64,000 nucleotides of DNA from Asterochloris sp. CNOR1. Lineage: Eukaryota; Chlorophyta; Trebouxiophyceae; Trebouxiales; Trebouxiaceae. The stretch is taken from NCBI GenBank assembly GCA_963969365.1, contig OZ017751.1, forward strand, positions 1,984,001 through 2,048,000, written 5' to 3'. Below are positions 1 through 15,460 of this stretch, in pieces. Under the pieces are notes generated by a model that had not been told where the DNA came from, searched no databases, and was given only the letters and a program-made list of their open reading frames with translations. The translations under genes were made by a program, and so were the position numbers. Every line of letters starts with the position of its first letter. The stretch's first letter is position 1.

Positions 1-3000
1 CCTGACACGTACTTTGGCTCAGGAAGGTGCTGTTGAAGCTCGGGCAAGTGGTGCCTGCATTGTGCATTGGAGAAATCAGCGATGCTAGCTTGGCTGTCAA
101 AGTCAAACAGTGGCTACAGCTGATCTGTCTCTGCCATGCAGGAACGGCAGCAGCTGGAGATTGATAAGTTGCTTGACAGGTTGAGACAGGATGCCATGCG
201 CAGCCCCGACAGCCCTGAAGCCCACATCCAGCTGGCCACCACACTGCATACACTGGATCATCAGAGCCCCAATGGGGGCAAACGCGTGCCTGAAGCTGAG
301 GCGGCCTACAGGTGACCTGCAGATTTCGTGACTTCGCATTATGAGGGTGCAAGGAGTTGTGGTTCTCCCTTAACACATCACAGGTGCTGGTTAAGAGAGT
401 GCCCCAAAAACACTTTGCAGCTGCTCCTTCGCAGCAAGGCATTGTGCTTGATGCAGCATCGCTGACCCTGCACAGCTATCTGATGGTCAGCTCAGCAGCC
501 TGCTTCCAGGGCGGTCAAGGGCCCTTCACACCTGCATTCTGGAGTGGCATCAAGCCTGGTGTCAGAACCAGTCCAACATCTGCTAGCTGGACGGCACACT
601 GCCTGGTGCCAGAGCAGCCTCAGCGGTGCACAGCCGCCTTGCAGGAAGGCACTGAGCCTGCTGCCTGAGGAAGCCAGGCTGGGCGTCCTAGGTAATCTTG
701 GGGCGCTGCTCATGTCCGCTGGTCGTCTCAGCGACAGCCTGGAAGTCATTGAGGACAGCATTCTGGTTGGGGAGAAGTACAGCCATGAAGACACGCACCA
801 GGTTGGTCCTGCCAGCGTGCTGCCTCCCGTGACCAGGCGCACAAGTCAGAACAACATATCTATAAAGAGAAACAAGCAGGCCACCAGGCCGCCTTGCCAG
901 TGTCCTGGTCAAGCACTTGCCTGAGGATGGCACTGCCATGGCACGGTGTTGCCTGCAGCAGCACATGGCCTCAGCAGACACATTCAAACACATGCATTCT
1001 GGGTTGGGAACGGGCAGCGCATCAGGGCAACTTGTGATGATGGCGACACAGCTCCAAGGCACAGCTCCAGACGGCACATGTTTGATATTGTGGGATCCCT
1101 TGCTAAACAGGCGGGCAGCAGCCTTTGTGATGCGCTGCATCCTGTGTAGTGCAGTATGCAGGTGCATGGTTCAACAAAGGCAAGGTGCTGGGCATGCAAG
1201 GCAACTCAAAGGAGGAGAGGAGCGCCATGCTCAGGGCCATCGAGGTGAGCATTGCATGACCCACTAGCAGAGCACCTGCTGGCCGTTGCATGCGCAGGCC
1301 CAAAGGTAGGGGCATGCGCCTGTGCATGCAGGGTGCCTGCAGCATGACTATCTCTGAACCCTGTGAAGGCACTGCCTGCAGCCGCTGCTGCCTGAGCCCT
1401 GTCAGTAGCGCCCAGAGCATCCATTGCAATTGAGACCTGCTGGTGCAGGTTTCCCGTGGGATTAGTGCTGGGACCTACACAAAGGCATTTGCAGCACTCA
1501 GAACCTTCTCGCAGGAGCAACGAAAGGAGCTCCAGCAGGCAGCCAGTTACTTCAGATGGATGTCAGGTACACAGCGCCTGGCAGATTTGTTACAGAGCAG
1601 AGTTGCTGCAGGGCAGCCCCTGCACACCAGGTTGCGGACCTGCTGGACCTTGAGTATGGGTGTCAGTGTGCAAAGCCAGGTGCTGGCTGTCTCAAGCAGC
1701 ATGCCCCACTTCAGTCACCCAGAGTAGCCACACAAGGCAGAGCATCACACTGGCTTCAGGTAATTGCTGCCTCATCTGCTTGGCGGCCTGCGTCACACTG
1801 CAGTCCACCCTTTGCAAGCTAAGCAACCCTGAAGGTGGCCGGGCACCAGGCAAGCCAGCCAAGGTCGCTGTGCAGTAGGCTGGCCTGGGGCTGCAAGTGG
1901 CTGGCCTGTGGTTGCAGCAGGCAGCAAGACACAGCCCTTTTGCAGTCCAGGGGATAGAGATGAGGATCAGGAGGAGGCTGAATCCAGCAAGCCGCGCAGC
2001 CGCCGCCGGCGGAGGTCGGCAGGCATGGCTGCAACTGATGACATGGGCTTCCTGAAGGAGACCAGCCCCATGGACCAGTCTTGGCTGCACTTTGCGCTCT
2101 TTGCCGCGCTGCAGGAGCAGGGGTGAGGGCGCACTATGCTGCCTGCGGTCCTTTTAGAAGTTGCTGCTCTGGGCTTCTATGTTGGTGCAGCTGATTACAG
2201 GCTGCGTCCCTGGGCTGCCTACAGGCTGCAGGTGTTTTTGGGGCCCGCTCAGTATGGTTTGCAGGCAACCTGCTTCAAGAACAATGATGTCGTAATGGTG
2301 CAGGGATGCCACACGAGCGTGGCAGCACCTGAACACCGCCAACGCCCTGCAGAGCTCTTCTCATGAAGGCCTTGCTGTCAAGGACAAGCAGCTCTTTGAT
2401 GTGAGCTGGTGCTCTTCAGCAATTGTCCCCTCGACAGCACAAGCACACTGTGTCTCAGCCATCCGTCAGCAAGCCTGCTGTTTGACTTACCTGCAAAGCT
2501 TTGCCTTTGTGGACCCTTCCTGCCTTCCTCCTGCAGCTGATCATGAATGTCTTTGGCCACCAGCAGCTGCACGTCCCAGGCAACAATGTTGCAGAGCTCC
2601 TGGACAATCCCATCGGCTTCAAAGATGACACACCTGTTTTTGTGGTTGGTATGGCCCGCTCTGGGAGCACGCTTATAGAGCAGATCCTCAGCAGCCACCC
2701 AGATGTCTTTGGAGCAGGTCAGTCCTTTCTTCAGAAGCAGATATGGCAAGAGTGCTGGCCTCTTGCTGGCTACGTGCCTGACATGCACATGTTTGCTTCA
2801 GCAGCTGCCTGATGGAGCAAGTCAGCATTGCTCAGAGAATGCAGTGTTCATCGAGGGTGCTGGCCTCATGTCTACCTGTCTGACAGACAGACACTGCTTC
2901 AGCAGCTGAGTTTGCAGTTTGTGACGGAAGCTGTGTCATGCTGAAGCTTGCTGGCCTCATGCACAAGCATCATCTGACTTCAGTGGCTGTGTCTTGCTGC

Positions 3001-4138
3001 AGGTGAGGACACTGCCCTGCAGCCCCTCATACCAGAGCTGTTTCAAGCCATTGATGAGGGCAGAGGAGGCCACAAGGTGCACCTTGCCTGCCACAGCCTT
3101 CAAGGGCAAGCATGCTGCGGCCAGCCAGGCCTGTTTGTCGAACATGAGTTGCACGGCTGCACCTCCTGCTTCACGCAGATGTCCCACATGCAGTGGTCCT
3201 GCACACAAATTTGCCTGGCTACATCTAGGCGGACCAGCCCCTGAGCCAGTGCACTGCCGGATCTTACTGTTTACCTCTTGCATGCCCTGAGCCAGCTTCC
3301 TGCCTTCCCCTGCAGACTGTGAGAGCCCTGGGCAAGCGATATGTGGCAGAGATGCGTGCTCGGCTGCCCCCTGGCCAGCGCAATGCTACACGCATTGTCG
3401 ACAAGATGCTGCGCAATGCCTGGAACCTGGGCTTCATCAGCACCATGCTGCCTAAGGCCCACTTCATCCATGCTGTCAGGCACCCGCTGGACACCGTGCT
3501 CTCGTGCTACGCGCAGCCTTTTGAGGGCAGGGGCACACCATGGGCTTGGGATCTTGCAGGTGCTGCACGGCTGCTATGCCTTCGACCAGTTAGCCTAAGC
3601 AGGTGTTCACCCGTTGCACTGTGCCTGTCACCCTTTGCTCAACTTGCTTATGTTGCTGTTGAGCGTATCTATCCATGGACTGTGGTGTCCTGCCTGCAGA
3701 CATTGCAGACCAGGTCCAGTTCAACCACGACCTGATGCAGCTGTGGGATCAGATCCTGCCTGGCAAGGTGCTGCACGTGCCTTATGAGCGTCTGGTGCGT
3801 GATGCCAAGGGGACAAGCAGGCAGCTCCTTGAGCACTGCGGCCTGGCCTGGGACAACGCTGTGCTGGACTTCCATAAGTCCAGCCGCACTGTGCAGACAG
3901 CCAGCCTGCATCAGGTGGGTGCAGGCCTTTTTTCTTGGGCTGCAATCACCTCAACACGCTGCAGTCTCTTGGTTGCCTGCAGGTCCGCAAGCAGCTGTAC
4001 ACAAGCTCTATAGGGAAGTGGCGGATGTTTGCAGAGCAGTTGCAGCCTGCGGTGGACAGGCTGCATGACATCATCCAAGATTATGAGAACCAGTGGCAGG
4101 ACTATCTCAAGCCACATTCAGAATACAATGAATTGTGA
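1..4138 (+). CDS. TPR-containing sulfotransferase, 5' end outside window
   Basis: Probably transfers sulfate from PAPS to a protein or carbohydrate acceptor. The sulfotransferase core is clear: an exon near 2545-2720 has the 5'-phosphosulfate-binding loop (VFVVGMARSGSTLIEQIL then SSHPDVFG), and the exon at 3316-3560 has the 3'-phosphate motif (HAVRHPLDTVLSCYAQPF). Two later exons (about 3701-3914 and 3983-4138) carry the rest, ending EYNEL-stop. Upstream exons (about 140-314, 654-803, 1163-1244, 1956-2127, 2290-2400) are helical and TPR-like, for example a segment reading NLGALLMSAGRLSDSLEVIE. TPR plus sulfotransferase is a known architecture in bacteria and algae. The first visible exon starts directly after an acceptor (TGCAG before ERQQLEIDKLL), so the start codon lies left of the window. 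Introns are repeat-rich; 2755-3000 holds decayed units containing TGCTGGCCTC. The substrate cannot be predicted. Confidence 0.85.
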
Positions 4139-4432
4139 ACAGACGTCTCAGTCAAGCAGCAAGGTTCTGGCTGCAATTCACACTGGCTTTTTGAGGTTAT
4201 GCGGGAATGTTCAAGGCACTTTCATGCAGCTGTGAAGCCGCTTTGCTGATTGTAGCTGTTCAACACCAGAATGTGACAGAGATGGCACTCGAGTCTCCCG
4301 CATAAAGGGTTCAGCGCAGCGCTGCCCAAAGCACTGTATACTGAATGCCTTAGCCAGTGCATCAGAAAAGTGCACTTCCTCTTGACCACATGACAACCTG
4401 TTGAGAAGGTTGAGCTGATCAAAGCAACATTC

Positions 4433-7710
<3,278 letters not shown>

Positions 7711-7840
7711 ATCTGGACCCCCTTTTTCTCCAAGATGTTGAAAACGATTCTGCAGAAACGCTCGAGAAACTAATGTCAATGACTAATTTATGGAGCTGGA
7801 AAAGCTCAATGCTTGAGAGCTGCGATGCATAAGAGCTAAC

Positions 7841-10800
7841 ATGGTGCAAGTAACCTTGGCCATTTTGGTGGTGGGATCTGTGGCATCCTTCCTCCTGGCC
7901 TTTGGCATAGGGGCCAATGATGTAAGTGAGGTTTTCAGTCACCCAACACCACTGCATGCTGTGCACTTGCCAAAAGTCTCGTGCGCAGGTTGCCAACTCG
8001 TTTGGGACTTCAGTGGGGAGCAAGGCGCTGACAATGCGGCAGGCCATGGCCATTGCAGCAGTCTGCGAGGTAGCAGGGGCTGTCAGTCTTGGAAGAGGTG
8101 GGGAAGCCTCCCACGTGAGCAGTGCTTCACCAGAGCGCTGCTAGCAATGGCTTGCACCTTCCCTCAGCATGCAGCAACAGTGCTCATCTCCTCCAGATCA
8201 AAAAGCAAGCATTTGGTGCCCACTGTAGGAGTCAGCGACACCTTGGTCAGGTCCATCAGCAGGCTGGATGCAGAACAGTGCTGGGGCTGTGGCCTGCCCA
8301 ATGGCCGCATGCTCTTCTTCATGCTAGGTACAGGCCTGGGCTGGCATGATTGCTGGAGACAGCTCAGCATGCCTGCAAATGCGTCTCCCCATCCAGCATG
8401 ATCGTCACCAGGGAACCCTCTGCCTCAAACATCACGGAGCTATCTTCTGGTGCAGCACTGGTACCCTGCACGTGTGCTGAACCACCTGTCCTCAACGTAG
8501 CCTGCCAGCACGTTTTGTCACTGCAAGCCTCGGTTCCTGCAGGCATGGCATGCGCACTGGTGTCAGGGGCACTGTTCCTGCTGGTGGCAACCTGTTGTGG
8601 CATGCCAGTCAGTACCACCCACGCCATTGCAGGGGCAGTGCTGGGCATGACTGCAGCAGGAGCAGGCTTTGCCTGCATCAGGTGGGGCTACCCAGGTCAG
8701 TCTGGCTGACCAGGCCTGGCATGAGCAGGCTGTTGTCTGGCCCCATTGCTGGACAGCTGTAGAAGGCAATCAGCCAGCCAGATCATGTCCAATTGGGATT
8801 GCAGCGTGTGTGCAGGCATGGTGTCCATTGTTGCCAGCTGGTTCATCAGCCCTGTGGTGGCTGGCATCTTCTCAGGAGCAGTGCTGCTGGCCTGCCGCCG
8901 CTGGGTCTTCAAGGTGAGCAGCTGTCGCCACCTGCAGTGCAGCGCACCTGGCAACATGTGTCACAGACACACTGCACGCAATGCGCTGCCTCCAGGTGTT
9001 GCCAGGCACAGCAGCCAGCCTCCCACGTATTCACAGCAGTGCCTGCACATGGTGTCCAGCTGGGCCTGCAGATTGTCCGGCCACTGTTCAACCTGCCCTG
9101 CAGGCGCCGAACCCTCTGCAGCGGGTGCTGGCCCTGATGCCGCTCCTGTTTGGCAGCATTGTGGGCACAGTGCTGCTGCTGGTCCTGTTGCAGTCGGAGC
9201 TGACGGCTGCCTGGCCTCTGTGGCTGAAAGGCCTGGCGGCCCTTGCAGCAGTGATGCTGATTGCTGCAGCCGTCCAGGTGCGGCTGCATGCCCGGTCGAC
9301 TGCATGCTACAGAAGCAGGCAGCTCGCTTCTTCAACCACTGGCTGGTGGCAGGCCGTGCTCAAGTATTGGGGTTTTGGTACTGGCCTGTACTGTAAGCAT
9401 TACCAGTAGCAAATAGAGCCTTAGGGCAGGCTTGTTTGTCTGGAAGCTGCCTGCACTGCTGCAGGGGTGGCTGATGCCCAGGATGCGCCAGTGGATCTAT
9501 GTGCAACAGGGCACGAAGCAGGCCGCAGATGCAGAGTCAGGGCAGCTTGACCTCTCCAATTTTTCAGCCCTGCCATCGCTGTGAGGCATGCCAGCCCCTG
9601 CTTTGTGCCATGCTTGATGTTGCTGCGCACAGCAGGGGCAGGGACTGCTGGCTTTGCTGAGCCCCTGCTGGTGCCTGCCAGCCAAAAAGTGCACATTGTA
9701 CCACACGTTCTCCCGCTACGCTAGTTTGACTTGGCTGCAGGGACCATGAGCCTCCTGCTGGGCCCGTTGATGATGCACATGTCAAGGAGGCAGGTCAGTC
9801 CCTGCCCCGAGCACTGCAGCTTGTCATTTCTGCATTGTTGAGAGGTATGTCATGATCAAACAGACGCTGCAACAGGGGCATGCTTCTGTCCTGCAGCGGA
9901 GACACACAGCGATGCCCCTGCCGCCCGGCACAGCCCAGAGCAGCAGCGGTGGCTCAGTGTGGATGCTGCAGAAGAGGAGTCCCTGCTGGCCCACGCCACA
10001 CTGAGCACTGATCAGGAGCAGGGGGCTGTACATGCACCCACCGAAAGTCAGGATGCAGAGGCAGCTTTCATGTACTTACAGGCAAGGGACCTGGCTCCCT
10101 GACGCTGCTGCCCAACTGGTGGCCTGCTCAGCAGCAAGTCGTCTGGCTGCAGGTGCTGACGGCCTGTCTCAAGTCTTATGCTCATGGCAGGTGGGGCGGC
10201 CCTGCTTGCAGCAACCGGCACTCGCATGCTCTCAGCTGCTGCGCCAACCTGAGCCTGCATCTGACTGCAGCAATGATGCCGCAAATGCTGCCGGGCCCCA
10301 GGCAGCCATCATCAGCCTCTACAGCAATGGATTAGATGCGTGTGATGCTGTTGGTACCCCTGTCTGGGTAATGGCAGTGGCTGGGGCCGGCATTGTGCTG
10401 GTGAGTGCTGATGTTTCACACCTGAGCTCACATTAGATCACAGGTTGACTTGCGCGTGGCCTTCCTGCAGGGTCTGGCGACACTTGGGCACAGAGTGATG
10501 AAGGTCAGCTTGCAGCTGAGGCTTGACAACTGGTGCTCCTGCATGCCCCACGCTGCCCTCCCTGTTGGAGATTTTGCCCTGCCTGCTGCAGACTGTGGGC
10601 CAGGACCTGACACAAGTCAATTTCAGCAGAGGTTTTGCCATCGAGCTAGGGTCAACCTTGTCAGTTGTGATGGCCTCAGTGCTTGGCATGCCTGTCAGTT
10701 CTACACACTGCCAGATTGGATCAGTGGTCACAGTGGGTATCCTCGAACACGGTGTACACAATGTGCAGTGGTCTTTGCTTGGCAAAATAGCAGTTACCTG

Positions 10801-10870
10801 GCTGTTCACTGTGCCTGTCGCAGCCATAGCATCAGCCATGCTCTTCCTTATGTCTCAACCCTTGGTTTGA
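7841..10870 (+). CDS. PiT/PHO4-family phosphate transporter
   Basis: Membrane symporter of inorganic phosphate (PHO4/Pho89/PiT family), probably Na+- or H+-coupled. The duplicated family signature is present in both halves. The N-terminal half reads FGIGANDVANSFGTSVGSKA across the first splice (7841-8090); the C-terminal half reads YAHGSNDAANAAGPQAA across an intron at about 10188-10267. Other membrane exons are 8536-8696 (with GMPVSTTHAIAGAVLGM), 8817-8911 (WFISPVVAGIFSGAVLL), 9105-9285, and the last exon 10592-10870 (with GMPVSSTHCQIGSV), ending MSQPLV-stop. A hydrophilic central loop rich in Glu, Ala and Gln is encoded around 9895-10081, as usual between the halves. The ATG at 7841 opens directly into a membrane segment. 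The loop exon ends at a non-canonical GC donor. Ion coupling and membrane location are not decidable here. Confidence 0.92.
10082..10152 (+). other. GC-AG intron in phosphate transporter
   Basis: The loop exon ends ...TACTTACAG and the intron begins GCAAGG rather than GT. Reading through gives ARDLAP-stop, so splicing is required. The acceptor CTGCAG at 10147-10152 restores the frame into VLTACLKSYAHG. The flanking CAG/GCAAGG matches the strong consensus of known GC-AG introns. Confidence 0.75.
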
Positions 10871-10945
10871 GTGACATATACCTCTGCCTGCTTTTGACGC
10901 CTCAGAAGTTGAAACCCCAGCAGGGGAGGGGCAGTTCTCAGAAAG

Positions 10946-10968
10946 CCCCCCCCCCCCCCCCCCCCCCC
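10946..10968 (+). repeat. Homopolymer of 23 C
   Basis: An uninterrupted run of 23 C lies 75 bp past the phosphate transporter stop and is followed by another C-rich patch (about 10971-10982). It sits in the convergent gap with malate dehydrogenase, probably in a 3' UTR. The exact length may be unreliable, because homopolymers are often miscounted by sequencing. Confidence 0.9.
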
Positions 10969-11239
10969 TCACCCGGCCCCCCTTACAACCTGGCATCATT
11001 TGAAAAATCCTTGCAAGCTTTGAGACATGGGATCTGTTCAAGCTAACGACTGGGAGACAAGTAAATTGCATCTGGTCAGCGGTGCTCAGCAAAGAATCAG
11101 TGATCTAGGTAGCCAGGTCTGAACACCATCAGATGGTACCCTGCAACAGCATCAGAGGCAATACAGCTCTTGTGTGCAGGTAGTTGGCATGCAGCAGTGA
11201 TGCTGTGCAGCAATGTTGGCTGCAGCAGAACATTGGCAC

Positions 11240-14200
11240 TTATGACAGCAGCCAGTGGTCACGCTGGCTCACCTCCTTTGCAAATTTGATGCCCTTGTGG
11301 ATAGAGCTGGCCAGCTCTGGCAGGGCCTTTGCAATGCCCTCCTGCTCATACTCGTTCAGGTCCTTGGGCAGGGGGTGAATTTCCTTCACACCTGTTAGCA
11401 CATATCTTTTGTACTTTGGGGCCCCAGCAGTATGGGCTGATTTGAGACAAACAGTGCAGATGTGCCCACAGACAGCCATAACAGCGTTGTTCCCCTCCAG
11501 AACTAGCTTTGCTGAAACAAGACTTGCAGGAACTGCAGCTACAATGCTCACCGTCAGGGCCGAGCTCCACCTTGGACGCGAAGTAGGGCACCTCAGTCAC
11601 CTCTGACTCCACGTAGGTGTAGTCAAAAATATTACTCTCACCGTTGAGACCCCGCAAGCAGGCATCAGCGAACAGAGCGCCAGCGTAGGCCATACTGAGT
11701 GTTGCTGACCCCTGCAAAGTGGGCGTGGCGGCTCTCAGGGTTTGCTTACGGTCTGGCTTTGGGTCAGACAGCAGGCAGACACAGCGCAGGCACAGCTCTG
11801 TGGAGCTTGTCAAACCCACTTTGGCAGGCCAACATTGTGCCTGTGCACCAGGTGGCTCAACCCAGGCACTTTGCTCTGACAGCCCATCGTGCTTGAGAGA
11901 ATGCAGCCTCCCCCGCCCCACACAGCCTTGCGGCACCTCATCCCCTGCCCATCTTGCCGGCCTTGGTCTGCACAGTCTGGTTGGTGCAGTGATAACACAA
12001 GCAGACAAGTGCCAGCCTTCACCAGCCTGGCCTCCCGGGCCTCTGCCTCGCCTTGACCTGCGCCACCTCTGTGCCACTCTGTTGCCTGAGCCAGTAAGTG
12101 CTACGCCCTGATTGCAGTCTGGCCTCGGCATGTGCCACCACTGCACACAAGCTGCAGCGTGCGCTTGACCAGCGCAACAGCTCAAAACCCAGAAGACCAC
12201 GTTGACCTGCACCCTCTCTGACACCGCCGTCCAAGCACTGCTAGCCCACCACCAGGCAAGCCAGCTGCCGACTCCCACCTGATCCCCACTAAAGGACCCA
12301 CCTGTCAGGCCTTGGCCTGCCTGCCCTCATCACCATTGTCCAGCAACCCCAAAATGCAACGACGGCCGCCTGACAGGCTGCACTCCAGCAGGCCACACCC
12401 CGCTGACCCACCCTGCCGACGTCGGCCTGCACCACCTCAGAGACATCACAGTATTCCAAGCAGCCTGCACCTGCCCGTCCCAGAAGCCCGTACCCACAAG
12501 CCCACCAAAACCTGCGCCACCAAACCCTTGTCCAGCCATCCAGGCTGCAAGGACAGCAGCCTGCACTTAAGCAAGCGCTGCTCCCAAGCCCACCTTGCCG
12601 GCCTTGGCCTGCACCACCTCTGTGCCGCCGTCCTGGGTGCGCTTAGTGAGCGCATCCCTCTCCTCAGCACCGAGGTCCTTCAGAGGGGTGGCCTGGGAGA
12701 AGAGGGGCAGGATGGTCAGCCCAGCGTGGCCGCCCACCACTGGGACGTCCACCTGGGACACGTCCAGGTCCTTCTTCTCTGCGTAGAAGGTTCGCGCTCG
12801 CACCTGCAGGGGGCAGGGGTACCTGGCGCTTCATGCTGCTGTTCAGTAAAAGTGAAGACTGTACATGGGCAAGGGTGTCAGGTGGCTGTGTCAGACTGTT
12901 CGGAGGCACTCGAGATCAGGCACAGGTGCTTTTGCTGGGGACTGAACAAGCCTGCCAACGGGGGCATTTGGTCTTGTTGGCCACAAGACTGTGCATGCAT
13001 GTGTGGCCCACCCACCGCCTTGCACAGAGCTCCCAGCTTGGGCTGGTCTAAGGCCAACAGGTGCCTGCAAGCTGCTGCACTGCCTGCAGTCGGGGCAGCA
13101 GTGACGGTGGGGCAGAGCCACTCACCACATCCAGCGTGGTCACACCAAACAGCTTCCTCTTGTCGTACACGCCCTGTGACTTGAGCACCTCTGCGGCAAT
13201 GGGCACCGTGGAGTTGACGGGGTTGCTGATCATGTTGATCAGGGCCTGCAGGACAGTGATCAAGCTTGGTTTTCATGACCTACACGGATGCAGCAGCCTG
13301 TTAGGCAGCAAAAGGGTGAAGTTGATGTTTGCGGAAGGTGAGGGCACACAGCCACCGGCAGCTGCTTGCAGCACATGAGGCACACAGAGGCTACACAAGC
13401 TGGCAGACTGCAGTGCTTATTGCTTGGGACCTTTTAGCAGTGGAAGTCAGCGCATGCAGGCAGGCAGGGTACAGCTCTCACATCGGGGCAATGCTTGCCG
13501 CAGGCAGTGATGAGGGTCTTGACGATGCTCGCATTGATCTGCACGACAGGGAGCGCCAAGGGGTCAATCCAGTGAGGTTGCACCGCCTTGCCCAATGGAG
13601 CAGCCCACTCCCTAGGCAGGGAAGGCATATTGCACATGCACCAGGCCTGCTGCTGCAAAGGATGGGCAGCTTTCTCAACGGATACAGGGCAGGTCCTCAA
13701 GCAGAGGGGAAGGCACTCAAGCAGGTCCGCTGCTGGGTGGTGGCAGCCCACCTTGAAGAGGTCGTCACGGGTCATGCCAGGCTTCCTGGGCACGCCGGCA
13801 GGGATGATGACCAGGTCAGCATCTTTGAGAGCAGCTGCCAGCTGGTCGTCGCCAGCGTAGCCCTGCAGAAGCAGGTGGTGGGTGGGCAGCGGGAGCTGGG
13901 AGCTTTGTGGTCACCCGCGCAGAATTGTTGTGCTGCTTGCAGACGACAGCTGCTTTGGGGAGCACGGCTGGCCTCAAGCTTGTAGGGCGCTTGTGAAGCA
14001 ACTGGGGGAGTGACGAGCAATGCAAGCTCCCCTGCGGTCTATTGGAAGCAGGTAGCACACAGTGCAGAAACTGGTTCGCAGCTGGAGACGCGCTTGGTGA
14101 TGCGCACCAACCGCAGTGCTCACCGTGGCCTTCGCCCTGGAGTTGATGTGGCTGATGTCAGTGGCCACCCCAGGGGTGCCCGCGATATCGTATAGTGACA

Positions 14201-14527
14201 GCTCGCTCACATAAGGGGAGATCTGTGCAGGGACCAGGCACCCATGAGGCAATTTGCAAGAACGTATTGACATCGGTTTCAGTCCAGGGAGAGAGCCTAG
14301 GCATCAGGCATGCGCAGCGCATGATGTGCAGTTGAAAGCGTAGGGCTTGATGCAGCGGCAGCTTGATGTCAACCGACCTTCATCAGCAGGCCCAGCGGCT
14401 GGCCGATGCCGCCAGCTGCTCCCAGCACGGCAACCTTCCTCTCTGGTGCGCCAGCAGAGGCATAAGACCTGGCACTACTGCCGATGCCGGATAGGATCTG
14501 GCCACTGCATCTCTTAAGAGCATTCAT
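11240..14527 (-). CDS. MDH: NAD-dependent malate dehydrogenase, mitochondrial type
   Basis: Interconverts malate and oxaloacetate with NAD. The first exon encodes an Arg/Ser-rich presequence ([20 protein letters not shown]) followed by the nucleotide-binding loop [20 protein letters not shown], ending near 14380. Later exons (running leftward) give [19 protein letters not shown] (14223-14125), [20 protein letters not shown] (13863-13753), [18 protein letters not shown] with GVTTLDVV (13246-13124), and [14 protein letters not shown] carrying the catalytic His (12803-12595). They finish with [20 protein letters not shown] (about 11714-11550) and [20 protein letters not shown] (about 11394-11272). 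An in-frame ATG eight codons upstream (14551) is possible, but 14527 gives the more typical presequence. The C terminus is uncertain: a good donor follows GIKFAKE, so a further small exon may exist. No peroxisomal PTS1 is seen in the read-through end. The intron between 11714 and 12595 is repeat-rich. Confidence 0.93.
11940..12626 (-). repeat. Copies of an MDH exon tail and donor inside its intron
   Basis: On the + strand the MDH exon edge reads CTTGCCGGCCTTGGCCTGCA and on into CCACCTCTGTGCC (about 12595-12626; minus-strand protein [11 protein letters not shown] and the donor). Decayed versions recur within the adjoining intron near 12409-12440, 12041-12072 and 11952-11975. They keep the CCGGCCTTGG or CCTGCACCACCTC core. 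This is four partial copies of one splice junction spread over about 680 bp. Confidence 0.65.
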
Positions 14528-14652
14528 GGTGGCCGCTGTATTGCTGTCCAAAGTTCGAGGCTAGGGCTGAGTGTTCCAGCCTGACAATGAAAGTAGTTCT
14601 GGAATGTCTAGACTGGAGTCCAAGCAAGCCTGGCTATAGACTACTGATTTGA

Positions 14653-15460
14653 TCAAGTCCATGCGATAATGTGCAGCATGAGAGGTGAGGCCCCTTGGCA
14701 TTCCAGGCTTGCGGTACATGTCTGGTTCCTGGTCATGCTCGCCTCCACAGCCTGACTCTCTGTGATAGATTCATTAAGGGCCTGACCCTCTGCGTGATGG
14801 AAGCCCCAGCCCAGCGAGAAGCAGATGGGCAGCAGCGCGACGCCAGCCACCATCAGCATTGCAGGCGGCAGCACCACTTACCCATTACTGTATTTCAGTG
14901 CGCTCAAGCAGGGCTGGGCAGGCATTGCCAAACTGCCTGCAGATGATGTGACACCACCAGCCAAGACCACAAACAGGGCTGTAGGGAGGCCGTCTACCAT
15001 TACAAGGCTATGACAACGCCGAGCATGGTCAGTACAAATACCATGATCAGAATCGCCACGCTGCAAGGCGCTGAGCTCCACTGTGATCTGCAACATGCCT
15101 GCAGGCAGGAACGGAGCCTTATGACATCCGCTTGCAGCACGCTACTGCCTGTTGGGTCAGTGCTGCACTCTGCAGCAAGCCCTGCAGTATGCTAGGCAGC
15201 TTGCTCTCAGGACGCTCAGGTTGCACTGCCATTCCTGTGAATTGCCACGTCCTGTCACCAAGCACAGCCTGAGCCTCACTCATGAAGAAAGGCGCCAGAG
15301 AATGCAGCTTGCGCATGTGGCTGCTGCTGGCTGCTGCAGGGTTCACGCATGCCAGCGCTTGCCGACCCCAGGCTGTCGCAGAACGCCTTGGCATCAGAGC
15401 TTGCTGCCTCCGTTATGCTCTCTGCACTAGGGGCCACCTCCCCATCCGCAAAGCTGCACC
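14653..15460 (-). CDS. Possible small membrane-protein gene, unresolved
   Basis: I do not recognise this gene and the model is weak. On the minus strand 15455-15350 encodes a plausible exon (FADGEVAPSAESITEAASSD and on). It joins in phase to a stretch reading HMRKLHSLAPFFMSEAQAVL (about 15335-15260). Further left are hydrophobic segments: VAILIMVFVLTMLGVVIAL followed directly by a stop (about 15062-15004), and MLMVAGVALLPICFSLGWGF (about 14859-14800). A short soluble domain followed by membrane helices, or a tail-anchored protein, would fit. I could not connect all pieces in phase. It lies in the divergent space between MDH and UTP4. Confidence 0.25.

Noticed and set aside
11346-12278. 310-codon minus-strand open frame in the MDH region
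   Set aside because: It runs from a true MDH exon through the intron. The intronic part has no family resemblance and good splice sites bound the exon.
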